DNA of 64,000 nucleotides. It comes from Podospora bellae-mahoneyi (lineage: Eukaryota > Ascomycota > Sordariomycetes > Sordariales > Podosporaceae). The stretch lies in NCBI RefSeq assembly GCF_035222275.1, contig NC_085881.1, positions 186,001 through 250,000 of the forward strand, in the 5' to 3' direction. The position numbers were made by a program, and so were the translations under genes. This document shows, piece after piece, positions 1-10,671 of the stretch (position 1 is the stretch's first letter; the number at the start of each line of letters is the position of its first letter). The notes beneath the pieces are model-generated. The model saw nothing but the letters and a program-made list of their open reading frames with translations, had not been told where the DNA came from and did not search any database.

Positions 1-436
1 AGTGTTTCGCGGCGGCGTAGGCCTGGATGCTGGTCTTGAGCTCGGCAATCTGGCGTGGGAGGTCGTCGGCAGCCTTTGGCTTGAGGGTCTCGTAGGTGCC
101 GGTGTGGAGGTAATGTACAAGAACGTGGCCAACGTCATCCGAGATCTCTGGGAGCTCGGGAAGGTTATCCTCATAGGCGGCGTGGAGCCTGGGGCTTCTG
201 AGGAGGATGTCCTTGGGCAGCGTCAAGGGGCTTGCAAAAGGAACTGTGCAGGTGGGGCTTGCGTATGGTCTGCTTAGCCAGGTTATTTATCAGTTGTTTG
301 AAGAGGCAGCGTGAGATATAACAGATATATATACAACATACGAAGTCTCGGGACGGGGATCCATGTCGTGCCTGGGGAGAGCAAGCTGGCCGTCGATTCC
401 CTTCCTGGCGGCACCGCTCTTCTTTTTTCTGGCCAT
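1..436 (-). CDS. BTB/POZ-domain-like protein, 3' part cut by window edge
   Basis: Minus-strand gene running off the left edge. Proposed structure: exon 1 436..342 (start MARKKKSG), a 72-base intron 341..270 (GTATGT donor, AAGCAG acceptor) and exon 2 269..1. The joined protein continues PYASPTCTVPF, then LPKDILLRSPRLHAAYEDNL, then DDVGHVLVHYLHTGTYETLK. The segment with HVLVHYLHTGTYE is typical of the second half of the BTB fold in short fungal BTB proteins, which act as protein-interaction or Cul3-adaptor modules. An upstream in-frame ATG at 562 exists, but it would add a hydrophobic stretch that is not expected; the basic start at 436 looks more natural. The C-terminus lies outside the window, so length and partners cannot be judged. 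Family assignment is by motif recognition only. Confidence 0.6.
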
Positions 437-1807
437 GGCTTCGCTGGTGAGGGTGGATATAGTGGCGACGAGGAGGGCAACGAGAGTCAAGAGGGCAGCC
501 CGAATGAGACTGGATGGTTCGACAGTGAAGTGGAGGTCGAGGTTGTAGAGATCAGTCTTCATTGCTCGCCAAAGACTCGACGGGGTTATCTCTTAAGTCT
601 TTGAGCGGTGGAGCCGTGCCGGGGACGACTCCATAAGAGTTCCATCTTAATCCTTTACCGCTACTGCAGGGCTAGCTGGGTGCAGCGGCGGCGCATCTCG
701 ACTCGCCATTTGCCAGAGTTGGGCCTCAACCCATTGCCGGTCCTAGGTGGGTTGATGAGCTGTCAGCGAGCCTATCCCCAATCGGAAGCGGGCCCTCCAA
801 CCAGGAACCCCTGTGTAGCCAGTCGCCTTGATAGGGCTGTCTGGGAACCATGTGAGTCCCCGACGTGGCCTGTCGAACCCAATGTTTCACGGAGAGAGAC
901 AGCCTGAGGGGCCACGACGACATGTGCCGTGTTGGGCAGTCTGGGCCGGTTTGAATGTTGCTGATTTCCAGGTTTGCACATCTGAGCACTGGCTGCGGCG
1001 GCATCGCGATTCCGGGGAAACTGGGGCCCTGATTATCAGCATAACTGTGCAGCGCAGTGCTAGCGCAACTATCATCAATGTCTTGCTGAAGTGCCCCTCA
1101 CCTCACCTGACGGGGGGAGCCTTTTCCACTTGAACTCATCTCATCATCGGTCGATTGCACTGGGTTTCTGGGTTTCTGAGTCTCTGGGTCCCGTCTTCGG
1201 AGTAGGTATACGGATATCGTCGATTCAATTCAGGTGGTTGAGGTCGGGTGGTGCCCAACCCAAGTCTTTCTTCCAGGTCCAGCCCGCCAATCAGCAGCGG
1301 CTTGCTGGTTGGTGTATGCGAGGGTTAGGGTCGGTCCTGATGATCGCAGGGCAATTGGGGAATTTGGGGATTCAATTGGGCATTGATTCTGCCCTCGTTT
1401 TCGTTGCTGCTGTGCATGCGATGGATGCGTTGTCGCAGGGTTCGTGCATGGTGCATCAGGACCCAACCAGACCCTGGCAAAGTCAACGGCCGGTCTCCAT
1501 TGTCTCCCTCTCTCTCTTTGCTCGCTCGAACTCGAGTTGTCCATCACCATTGGCATTGGCCATTGATAGGCGTGAGTGGCGGTTCTGATGGCTCTGGGGG
1601 CTCCACTGGGTTGCGTACCTCTCCCGATTTTAATTGACTTTGATTTTTAGTTTTTTTTTTACGCGGGGTTGTCGCGTGCTTTCGTGTTTCGTTCCGTCAA
1701 TTCTTCCTCCCACCTCCCAGTGTGCCAGTTCACCGCCCATCTGCCTATCACTAAAGAACCAACCGTCCTCGATTCAATCGCCTCCCGACCTGCATCAGCC
1801 AATTGCA
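437..1807. other. intergenic region, no gene seen
   Basis: This lies between the divergently transcribed BTB gene and the MYND locus. It has several overlapping open frames on both strands, none with a recognisable domain, signal peptide or splice pattern. Pyrimidine-rich tracts near 1500-1560 and 1630-1700 are typical of fungal 5' leaders and probably belong to the MYND transcript. Confidence 0.5.
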
Positions 1808-2925
1808 ATGGCAGCCCCTCGCCGCATCGTCTTCCACGAAGACCTGAAAAGGATTTCCCCACAATGATACCCAAACACTGCGAGGTCTGCAGACAGCCTC
1901 ATGCGCTGCTCTGGCTGCAGCGTCTACTACTACTGCACGCGCGACTATCAGACCCTCGACTGGCCAACCCACAAACCAACCTGCAAGCAAATCAGCGCCA
2001 AGCCCAGGCAGGTCCAAGCCGAGGAGACAAGATTCGTGCTCGCAGGGGGCTGCTCCCATTGGACGACCCCAACGTCAATGGTGTCTTCTGGCGCCATGTC
2101 CACCTCCGTCCCTATCTCCAGGCGAAGTTCCTCTATGGCGAATTCCTGGTTCGCTCATGGCGCCGCCAGGGAGTCGAGGACTCGCTGAAGCAGTATCTCG
2201 ACATTCTCCACCGCAATCGCCCCGATAACCAGGGCGCTCGAGACTCGGTTCCGGGCTTGTTCATCCGTTTCGACCAGGACCAAGAAGCTTACGATCTCAT
2301 CTACTGGCGGGCGCAGGACGGCCCAAAAGGGCTTTGGCTGGGCCGACCTCTCCCAGCCCTTTCTGGACGACAAGAATGTCGACGCCACCGGGCCTGTCGA
2401 CTTGTGGTGCCCCTGCTTTCTCCAGCTTACGCCCGTCGTGACCCTCTACCTAATCAAGTTTCACCTGCTCCAAAACCTCAAAGGGATCATGCGCCTGCAG
2501 GAGACCACACCCCCCGGCAGTCCTACCCCGATAAGAGACGAGATCCTGTCCGTCCTCAAGGGCAAGTACCAGTGCGCAGGCAACGTGGTGGTCAACCAAC
2601 CCGTTGTCGACTTTGACAACAACGAGAGCCTTTTGGCCGAAAAGATGAACCATCTGCTCCAGCAGATGGCGCAGCTCTACTACTCTGCAGACGAGGATAA
2701 CAAACACATATGGGGCTGATAACAGATCCCACCGAGGAGGCCTTTTCAGCTCGCCCGGTAACCTACACCCTCGGATCTTGGAACGAGGCCCAGATAGGCT
2801 TTGCGCATTTGTACCCTGCCTGGACCGAGATCGTCGCTGCCGTGCCCGCCTTGACAAAGGTCATTGACAATGCAAAGGCTTCTGCCAAGACAATACCGCA
2901 TAACAAAAGAGAAGTCGTTGCGTGA
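1808..2925 (+). pseudogene. MYND zinc-finger protein gene with several frame breaks
   Basis: The MYND cysteine/histidine pattern is visible but split over two frames: CEVC at about 1879-1890, then MRCSGCSVYYYC and the DWPTHKPTCK end at 1901-1990. Downstream blocks NVNGVFWRH, RDSVPGLFIRFDQDQEAYDL, WADLSQPFLDDKNVD, LYLIKFHLLQNL and GSWNEAQIGFAHLYPAW match the body of the fungal MYND family whose core reads roughly RDxVPALxLRLxRDQExYDF. The blocks keep their order but change frame near 1893, 2045-2055, 2320-2340 and 2705-2712; an upstream ATG at 1808 is in yet another register. The last three changes sit next to G or A runs. No GT-AG intron explains them. It is either a recent pseudogene or a gene hit by homopolymer indels in the assembly. 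MYND proteins are usually protein-protein adaptors; its specific role is unknown. Confidence 0.6.
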
Positions 2926-3062
2926 TGCAGCATATGTAAAGCACCAAGGGGCAAACCCATAGCTAGCTGAGCACAAGTAACAAAACAATCCCCTGTCTGT
3001 CGAGGCTGGCGAGGGGCTGGTGGGGGGTTGGGAACAGCGGGGTACCCTAGGTAGGGGTACCT

Positions 3063-3068
3063 AAAAAA
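3063..3068 (-). terminator. Pol III terminator of tRNA-Ser
   Basis: Six A on the plus strand (T6 on the transcribed sense) begin two bases beyond the tRNA 3' end, the standard RNA polymerase III stop. Confidence 0.8.
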
Positions 3069-3069
3069 T

Positions 3070-3150
3070 CGTCGCCTGCAGGATTCGAACCTACGCTCCC
3101 GAAGGAACGCCCTTAGCAGGGGCGCGCGTTAACCACTCCGCCAAAGCGAC
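3070..3150 (-). tRNA. tRNA-Ser(GCT)
   Basis: The reverse complement folds as a class II tRNA. The acceptor stem GTCGCTT pairs with AGGCGAC (one G-T pair), discriminator G. The anticodon stem CGCCC/GGGCG closes the loop CTGCTAA, giving anticodon GCT, which reads AGC/AGT serine codons. A long variable arm (GTTCC/GGAGC region) is as expected for serine. The T arm has the TTCGAAT loop. There is no intron in the anticodon loop. Length is 81 nt without CCA. It ends just before a T6 terminator. Confidence 0.95.
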
Positions 3151-3287
3151 TTACAAACCACTTTGGAAAGTGGTCATATATAGCTGCTCACTTCTCATCT
3201 CGAAGCCTCAACTGGTTCCTTTTCCTAGCTTCTAGCAGGTGCATAGTTAGATAAACTATTAAAACAAATCTATCCCCGTCTCTTACT

Positions 3288-4412
3288 CTACTCCAGCATC
3301 AACTCCTTCACTCTACTCACACCTTCCCCTTGGTCCTGCTGAGAAGCAATGTCCAGTCCCCATGCTGCGAGGAAGGGTGCTTCGCCACGGTAGTTTCGAT
3401 GGAGCCACATGCGCTCCTGGAGACTGTATTTCGGGCGAGAGAGATGTACCGAGTATTTTTGGGCCGGAAGTTCCTCGGTGCTATCGCTGCCCATCGGTCT
3501 GGTGATGGTAATCGCCATTGCTGTGGTACCGCTTGCACTATCTGGTGTCGGTGGCGGCGTTCTTAGCCCTGTCACCGGGGTGGCTGTATAGACGGTATTT
3601 GGGAGTATGGTTCTGGGATCAAGCGCCTGGGTAGCAGTTTTGTCATTACTCCCCGTCGGCAGCGAGGGGCTGTCCAGCATGATCTTTCCCATCAGCTTTT
3701 CAACATCTGCAGATTCAGTGGACAGGTCCGCGTTCTGCTTTTGAGAAGGGAGAATTGGAAGCGCCTTCCACCTGGAGCCTTTCCGTGTCAACATCTGGGA
3801 GGGCTCGCCTTTCCGTTCTAGTGACGAAACTCGAAGCAGAAGGGGACAGAGGTCGACAGCATCCCTGTCAGGAGGACGTATCCCCGTCAAGGATGCTTGC
3901 CTCGGTGGCGGATTTGCTGATGGCAGCCGCGAGCAGTCACATCTTGCGAATAAAAGTCGAGCACTGAGTTCGCCTACTGTCCGCAGACTGCTCGGCTTCG
4001 CGGTATAGGGCTCGGCTCAGTGATGGGATTTTGCTCGTCGTTGACACGGCCACCGCCAAGATGCGTGATCTCTGGCCACGAACTGTTTGGGCCTCTAGAA
4101 ACTATCTCTCTGATGTGATGTCGTGTCAGCAAAATAACTTTCCGCTGTGGACCGGTAGCACTAGTCGTCTGCATACCCGCTGCTGTTGGATCTCTTCACC
4201 CAGTTCCGTATCCGGACGCTCGTCTTTTTGGTGATGGCAGCTTTCATGGAGGCCGACCGTCCTGGCTGAACCATGGGCACGTCACGGTCCTGAGTAGTCT
4301 TGTTTTTCGGCTTGACAGTAAACATCATGATTTCAGCTGCCGGTCCAACCATGACCGGTGTCCTCGGTTTGAAACAAATTTCGTGGATCATCTCCATTGT
4401 GCACTGCAGCAC
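3288..4412 (-). CDS. hypothetical protein, gene structure uncertain
   Basis: The firm part is the open frame 3890..3288, whose last 50 residues (SLQERMWLHRNYRGEAPFLA, AAWGLDI, then VKELMLE) have the compact look of a conserved fungal C-terminus; I half-recognise the RNYRGEAPFL motif from uncharacterised Sordariomycete proteins but know no function. Upstream minus-strand frames at 4412..4161 (with RIRNWVKRSNSSGYADD) and 4174..3974 have coding-like composition and may be earlier exons, but I could not find splice sites that join them cleanly. The middle (residues about 30-130 of the last frame) is Ser/Thr/Pro-rich and probably disordered. There is no signal peptide or membrane segment. Start is undecided. 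Confidence 0.45.
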
Positions 4413-4790
4413 CTACATGTATCAAGTCAGGTAGATAAGGTAAAATCCAAAAGATGTAATTGAAATTGCCAAAAGATGCATAACAGAGAGATGCGACGTG
4501 TAGAACTGATATTTCCGGGCGCAAAAATTTCTTCTCGTTCGGAGGTGCGAATTCAGGGTGTGCTCGGCAGCCAATCCCTTGCGTCGAATAAGTAAAACAC
4601 AAAACAGCATCACAGGCTGCACCAATCAGACTTGGTAGCAGCTTGATTCAGAGACATCCACAGGTGATTTTGTCAACAAAACATTCCAGTTCACCTCCTT
4701 GCGTTTCAAAGATAGCTCGAGCTCAAACACCGATTTTATTTTCATCTACAGGCATCCAAAGTATCGAAATCTAGCGTAACCCCCACTCTC
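4413..4790. other. intergenic, nothing recognised
   Basis: This separates the 3' end of the TTL-domain gene from the hypothetical gene downstream on the same strand. No conserved frame was seen. Confidence 0.5.
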
Positions 4791-6203
4791 TCAAGAACAG
4801 TTTATCTCTGTAATCTGACTCCTAGGCAGGTTTGTGGTTTCGTCCAACACCCTGACAAATCGACTCTTGACAGCATCGAACTTCCCATCCCCAGCTCGCG
4901 CCTTGCCCATATGCTCCATTGCGGCAAACACAACGCTCTCCATCAGCCGAAGCGCCAACTCTCCAGCCTTGTCATGGTTGTAAAAGGCCGGTGTTTCGTT
5001 CACCTCCAACAGCCACACCTTTCCGTTGTCATCGACCAAAAAGTCAGCAGCGAAAAGCTCGAACGATTTGCCAACCGTGTTGAACTTATCAGCCATGGTG
5101 TGCGCAGCAGCCTTGAACAGTTCCGCTGTCACGTTGCATATCTGGTCCCAGACGACCTCCTTCCACCCATCCCCCAACAGCTTCTCGGGCACTGCGTCCG
5201 ACCAAAAGTCTCTCATGGACTCGTTGCTGACAAACTCGTCCTCATCCTGGAGAGCCGTGTTGGTGAGGCTGGACCGCAAGCTTGGGTTCTCCCATGGGGG
5301 CTGGTAGTCCTCGCAGGCTAAAAGAGCGAGTAGTTCTCGGAACACGTGAACCTTCAAACGACCCATGGCCAAGACGTACGCCCTGACATGCCACTTCTTG
5401 CCCTCAACTGGTGGTATGCGGACAATGTATTGCTGCGCGACAAACTCCCGCATCTGTGCCGAAGGAATCCGTCCGTCCTTCTTGAAGACGTACTGCACTC
5501 GTTTGTGGTCGCCTTTGCCCCCACCCTGCGCCTTCTTCTCGTCAAGCCCAAACCCGCTGATGGTTGTGACCAACGCGTCCAAAGCATTCAGTCCGGGCAA
5601 CGACAGGGAGACGCCATCCTTTTCCTTCTCTTCCTCTTCCTCTGCCTCTTCCTCGTCATCAGTGTACTCGTACTCGGCCAATTCCAGGTGACTAGCCAAT
5701 TCCTCCACAGTGCTGAAGATTCGGATTCCCGCGCCACAATCAATCAGCGCCGGCTTCAAAATCCACCAGTCTCTCTCAATTGGCTCGCGGCTCTCATTCT
5801 GTTCCAGCGAGTACAGCAAGGTCAGATCGTCGGCCGCTGTGAGCGACTCGTCTACGTACTCGGCGTAGTCAAGCGAGAGCCTCACAGTGAGGGGAACATG
5901 GTCGGGCAGCTTGCTCTCGGGTCTCTTTGCCCGCCAAAAGTCGACCACCCTGGCGAGGTAGTCCTTGCGTGCCAAAGCGTCGCTGGATGGGTAGGCGTTG
6001 ATCAGCCCGTTCTTGGAGTTGTTGAGAATTGCAAAGTTGCGTCCAATCTCCCAGCCGTCCAGATACTGAAAGGACTCCTCCAGGGGCTCATTGGGAAAGT
6101 CCTCAAAGCTGTCATAGAAGATGGCGTCGGGTACATGGTCGAGAATGAACTTGCGAAGATGGGGGTTGAGCCAAGGGCAGGCCCCGTTGATGAAGACGTG
6201 CAT
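4791..6203 (-). CDS. Tubulin-tyrosine-ligase (TTL) domain protein
   Basis: Single-exon gene of 470 codons from the preferred start MHVFINGACPW at 6203; an in-frame ATG 14 codons upstream (6245) adds only a basic leader. Motifs of the ATP-grasp TTL fold are present: WWILKPALIDCGAGI (about residues 146-160) for nucleotide binding, RVQYVFKKDGR, QQYI with HVRAYVLAMG, and near the end FELFAADFLVDD followed by WLLEVNETPAF, whose E/N residues bind Mg-ATP. The nearest family I can name is the fungal TTL-domain group that includes yeast Pby1, there linked to P-bodies; filamentous fungi use this protein despite limited tubulin detyrosination. An acidic Glu-rich insert (DDEEEAEEEEEKEK, about residues 185-200) interrupts the domain. 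It looks intact. The ligase substrate is not determinable from sequence. Confidence 0.85.
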   Translation of the reverse strand: MHVFINGACPWLNPHLRKFILDHVPDAIFYDSFEDFPNEPLEESFQYLDGWEIGRNFAILNNSKNGLINAYPSSDALARKDYLARVVDFWRAKRPESKLPDHVPLTVRLSLDYAEYVDESLTAADDLTLLYSLEQNESREPIERDWWILKPALIDCGAGIRIFSTVEELASHLELAEYEYTDDEEEAEEEEEKEKDGVSLSLPGLNALDALVTTISGFGLDEKKAQGGGKGDHKRVQYVFKKDGRIPSAQMREFVAQQYIVRIPPVEGKKWHVRAYVLAMGRLKVHVFRELLALLACEDYQPPWENPSLRSSLTNTALQDEDEFVSNESMRDFWSDAVPEKLLGDGWKEVVWDQICNVTAELFKAAAHTMADKFNTVGKSFELFAADFLVDDNGKVWLLEVNETPAFYNHDKAGELALRLMESVVFAAMEHMGKARAGDGKFDAVKSRFVRVLDETTNLPRSQITEINCS

Positions 6204-7154
6204 TTTGCTGTTTGTTCTTCTTGTTTCTCTCTTGGCTCGAGACAAACCGGGCTAAGGGGCAAGAGACAGAGAGCCAAAGGTGTTCAGCGTGGAATCTTGC
6301 CCTTTTCTGCTTCTGGAGGCTGAATCACTTGGGGAGGGATGCTCAGGCGTGCAGCCAGTCTGAAGTCCATATGGTGGAGTGGCGTTGGCAAAGGGTGTTG
6401 CTGGGCGGCCATACATGTGGTGACAAAGCGGGAGAGACACGGACACGGGGCCGGCGATACGGTGAAGAGAAAAGAGCAGTCGCACTCGGCTTGGACTTTG
6501 ATCATTATATAGCATTCTTGCTGTTCACTCTGTCCTAAAAAGTCCTTCTGTCAGTCCTTCGAGAAAAACTATGGTGGATCAGAGCCAAGAAAGTCGAGAC
6601 AGCAACGCCAAGCCGGCTCGCCTTCTCGCGACGAGGGACATTACCTAACAAGCATCCGACCACAGGGTGGGCCTGGGATTATCAACACTTAGATTGGACG
6701 GTGCTTGATTTCGTCCACGTAATGTCGGCAGCAGTATCCTGGTGCCATCACCATGTTGTTACATTTTTGAAAAGCTTGCAGGCCACAGGAAAAAAATCAA
6801 ACAGAGCCATAATGTGTCAGCGAATGTCGACCGGCTGGCACGTATTGCTCAAAGATGCATAGGATCAGGGATCAGGGGTGACCAGCTCAGTACAACCCTA
6901 ACCCTTTTGAAATGGGTGGAAAGGAGGCGAAAAGGGGTAGAAGTGAATGTCAACAGTTACTCATGGCAACCGAAACAGCAGATTGTCCATTTGGTCTGGC
7001 AGGTAAGTATACTGACTAACATTTCTCCTTTTTTGGCAAATGCCCTAGCTTTCAGACATTTAGAAAACAAGGCTAGTATGTCTGAGTGTATACAGGTAAG
7101 ATTAAGAAGATAACCTTCTCAAGGATAGGTGATATATAATATCGCAGTTACTGC
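6204..7154. other. intergenic, with one intron-like signal
   Basis: Promoter side of the TTL gene. No convincing gene is seen, but 7002-7050 on the plus strand is a textbook fungal intron (GTAAGT donor, CTGACTAAC branch site, CTAG acceptor) within a short frame starting at ATG 6963. A second donor-like GTAAGA at about 7096 lies just before the LTR fragment at 7155. It may be the stump of a small gene. Confidence 0.35.
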
Positions 7155-7440
7155 TGTGCGTCACAGTTAAGCCAACGGGCAGGTCAGACAGTACGAGCGG
7201 CGCGGGACGCGCTCAGCCAATCGTTAGAATAGATAAGGTCAACCAATCAGGAGGTGAACAGGGTGATCGGGACATAATCATCATGATCAAGGACAAAGCC
7301 AAGCAGAGCGTGAGCAGAGCGATCAGAGCATGATCACTATAATCACTGGCAGGGCCAATCAGGACGTAATAAGGGCAGCTTGGTCATAATTAGTTTAAAC
7401 TCCTAAGGCCTATATATACAGAGGAACTAGATGGGTATTA
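7155..7440 (+). mobile_element. 5' part of a Gypsy-type LTR, split by a DNA transposon
   Basis: It begins TGTGCGTCACAGTTAAGCC and ends near TATATACAGAGGAACTAG. Both stretches match the right LTR of the large Gypsy element (CAGTTAAACCAATAGGCAGG; TATATACGGAGGAACTGGC). The LTR is cut at TA 7439-7440 by the Fot-like element that follows; weak similarity after 10,672 may be its continuation. It is an old, broken fragment. Confidence 0.55.
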
Positions 7441-7740
7441 ACGTACATTATCAGTGAGTCGTGCATATCAGTGGGTCGCGCTCTCTCTACCACCCTACTA
7501 CAATTACCCTCAATTATAACACACCAATATTAGGAACTAACTACAATTATATTAGAAATAGCTGAATCAGATGATTTTGTATCCTCTTGGCAAGTGCGTA
7601 CATTATGGCCAGGCTTGCCGCACACACCACAGCACCGAACCTTTGTATAAGCCCCCCTACACTACTACCATCCGGCTGCGTTTTTTACACTCCCTCTCCA
7701 CCCACGGCCTTCTTATCTAATAGATCGTGTATTGAAATGG

Positions 7741-8246
7741 TGAGAAAACATACAAAACGACCACAACACCACAAATATACCCTCAACAGGTCTCTGGATA
7801 AACACACCTGCGTAACAGTGGCTCGCTCGCAGGCCGCACTTCACGTAGGACAAAAAAAAGACTCTGTGGGCTCGCAGGCCACACAGTAAGCACCGGATTG
7901 GCCTGATCAGAGGGCCAGAACTGCCTGCACGCATTCAAAGCGCAAAAATACGAAGAAATAAAAGTCCATGATCTTGTCTAAAATAGAATGTCCGAAGCAG
8001 ACCGCTTATATACATAACCCCTGAACCCCCCGAATCCTCAGAGAGCCCCACTTCCTTACTCATACCCTCAGCCCTGTAGCCGCACCCCAAACCACTAGAT
8101 CTATCTTTTATTTTCTGAATCCTCTAGATCTAGCTTCTAAATCCTAGATCTTCTAGCCCGTGCTATTTTCTGCCCTACAGGCCCCACTTGTCTGCCTGTC
8201 CCAGTCTAAATAGTTCTAGTATCTCCGGTTCTTTTAAACTGTGACA
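7741..8246 (-). mobile_element. solo LTR of a second family
   Basis: On the minus strand it opens TGTCACAGTTTAAAAGAACC and closes with GTTTTCTCA, i.e. TG...CA ends, about 506 bp. It keeps many CpA/TpG dinucleotides, unlike the surrounding transposon, so it seems younger or too short to be mutated by RIP. A TATATAAGCGG box-like site lies mid-element. No clean 5-bp target duplication is visible. No internal region is present. Confidence 0.5.
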
Positions 8247-8639
8247 ATAGTTCGCTAAAGCTATTTAATTTATAATAAAAAACTATTTATTATAATTATA
8301 GTCTTTAAAAAATAAAAATTATATTTTGATAATATTAACTATAAAGTATAGGTTTATATAAATCATAAAAACCTACGGTACTTCATTATTAGGAAAGTTT
8401 TTAATGCGTAATAAATCTAATAGTTAAAATTTTTATTACATTTTGATTTCTAAATTATTTATAAGTAAAGTTCGGAAAATATTGAGATAGGTATATTTAA
8501 CCACCGAGCCGACTACGATAAGGATTATGTAAAGTTAAAGTTCTATATATAAGCTTAAGAGCCCTGTAATAGTGGAGCACACGCATATCTGGAAGTAAGC
8601 TACTGGTACCATGTCGTAAGTTTTCGCTGCGCCGTAATA

Positions 8640-8830
8640 TAACGAACCCCTATCCAGAACCTCTGAAAGGGATACTGGTTGAAGGCTACTTCTAAACAAT
8701 CCTGGTTCGGTACAGCTAAACAGTATACAACAATAGCTTATCTCGACCACAACAGTCTAGATACCAACGATTGTGACTTAAATTATATACTACAGAACTA
8801 TCTATCTACACTAGCCAGTTCCTCCGTATA
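8640..8830 (-). mobile_element. Gypsy-type LTR fragment (R-U5 side)
   Basis: Shares AACGAACCCCTATCCAGAAC, the GGTTCGGTACAGCTAAACAG block and the AGTTCCTCCGTATATA end with the LTRs at 9792-10,305, 55,754-56,149 and 61,590-61,907. The U3 side beyond 8830 is not recognisable. It is old and degraded. Confidence 0.6.
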
Positions 8831-9791
8831 TATAAACCTTATACTAAGCTATATTTACTTCTACTTAGTGCCCTTAGCACACTAATTACGACTATTTAGT
8901 CTGCTCAGTGCCCTAATTAAACTAAGCATTCTGCTTAATCTACTTAGTACCTTAAGCGTACTAATTAATCGTCCTTTACTATAATTAGCTTTTTTTATAC
9001 GTTCTTCCGATTAGCCCTTATTCCCGTAGCTTTATAACCTATTCTATACTAGAGTTATAATACAATACTTCCCCTCTTAGGCTAACGCCCCGGTAATTTA
9101 ATTCGTTTATCTCTCTTATTAATAACTCTAAGTAAGTTTTTCCTCTTTTATTATTAACCTTTTATAATATTTAACCGCGTTAAGAAATCTACGCCGAAAG
9201 GTCTTTTTAATACCCTTCGCCGTTAAAATCTTATAACCGTTACTTATATCTTTAATAACGAAATATTTCCTTACTTTTCCTATAAAGCCTTTAATATCTT
9301 CGATTACTGTATTTTCGAACGCTCCTCTAAATATAATTACTATATACGTTCCGGTCGCTTCGACTATAATATCCTAGGTTTTACTTCCGCCTTAATAGCC
9401 TCCCTACGTCGTTAAAAAAATAAATTAAACGCCGAAAAATAATAAGCTTATACGGCTATACTATAGGCTACTTCGAAGTTTTTCCGAATAAAAACTTAAC
9501 GCTATACTTTAATTACTAAATTCCATTACTTTACCGCTCGCAAGGAGTAAATAATTAAGGATCTAAAGTAGGAAAAAACGTAGGTTTCTTTTACTATTAA
9601 TTTTCCCTTAGCCTTTCCTCTCGATCAGACCTTTAATATACTAAACTACTTAATGATAACCTTTAAATCTTTATATTTAACTCTTTAATAATTATATTTA
9701 TACGTAAAATATATACGGAACTATAATTAATATTTAACGAAGATATATACCTAAAGCTTACTAATAGGGGGCGCGTCGCGTACGCGTAGAA

Positions 9792-10305
9792 TGACGAACC
9801 CCTATCCAGAACCTCTGAAAGGGATACTAGTTGAAGGCTACTTCTGAATAATCCTGGTTCGGTACAGCTAAACAGTGTACAACAATGGCTTGTCTCGATC
9901 ACAATATGACGAACCCCTATCCAGAACCTCTGAAAGGGATACTGGTTGAAGGCTGCTTCTGAATAATCCTGGTTCGGTACAGCTAAACAGTGTACGACAA
10001 GATGTCTCAATGTAATCACAAGATACTGTAACTACAACTTGAAATTGCATACTGCGGAACTGTCTATCTATACCAGCCAGTTCCTCCGTATATAGAGATC
10101 AGGGGACCGTGGACCGTTGACTTACAGACGGTCCTCGGTCCTCTCCGGATTGGCCGATACTGGACCGTGGACCGTGAGACCTACCACGGTCCCCGGTCCC
10201 CACCTTATTGGTCCGTCCCGTCCCACTGGACCGTGAGCCCCGCTCGATCGCCCGGTCCAGCCCTGATTGGTCCGGTGTGCCCCACTGTCTCCCAAAACCG
10301 TGACA
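9792..10305 (-). mobile_element. solo LTR with duplicated end, 5-bp target duplication
   Basis: A complete LTR spans 9907-10,305 (399 bp; minus strand TGTCACGGTTTTGGG to GGGGTTCGTCA). A second copy of its last 115 bases lies directly next to it at 9792-9906. The whole unit is flanked by CGTAG at 9785-9789 and again at 10,306-10,310, so the duplication arose within one insertion. The insertion point can be read by comparison with the empty site in the related transposon at about 51,650-51,680. No internal region remains. Confidence 0.75.
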
Positions 10306-10671
10306 CGTAGCAATTAATTAACTATATCTTCTACACTACGTAGCTTTAGTAGAAAAAATTACGTCTCTATCTTAATAAAATATTAAATAATAACTTTTTC
10401 TTTGGAATCTATAAGCCGGCGCGATTTAGGCGTAGTATTACGTTGTGTAAGCTTACTAGCGTGTCGGTTACGGAGTATTAAAGTTAATATATAATAGAGC
10501 TTAGCTACGGCTTTATGCTTTAATTTTTTATTGTTTTAAAGAGCTTTAAGGGCTAAAATTACTCTGGATTCCTTTGAAGGGGGAGACATATTGGGTTGTG
10601 GAAAAAAGTGATGTTTTGGAAAGAGAGGATGCGTTACGCTAAGGAACCCACGGCTCGCTTATAAAATACGT

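Larger units (their letters stand above)
7441..10671 (-). mobile_element. Fot1/pogo-type Tc1-mariner transposon, interrupted by LTR insertions
   Basis: The left end starts ACGTACATTATCAGTGAGTC right after TA; the right end finishes with the inverted GGCTCGCTTATAAAATACGT followed by TA. Both resemble the terminal repeats of the copy at 50,121-52,043. The transposase lies on the minus strand. Its N-terminus begins at 10,589 (MSPPSKESRVILALKAL) with a pogo/CENP-B-like helix-turn-helix start. Its C-terminal end near 7600 carries a zinc knuckle, RCCGVCGKPGHN. The body holds many TAA and TAG codons of the RIP type, so no active enzyme is made. The element is lengthened from about 1.9 to 3.2 kb by at least three LTR insertions at 7741-8246, about 8640-8830 and 9792-10,305. 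The internal stretch 8247-8640 is AT-rich and similar in part to 52,040-52,240. Confidence 0.75.
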
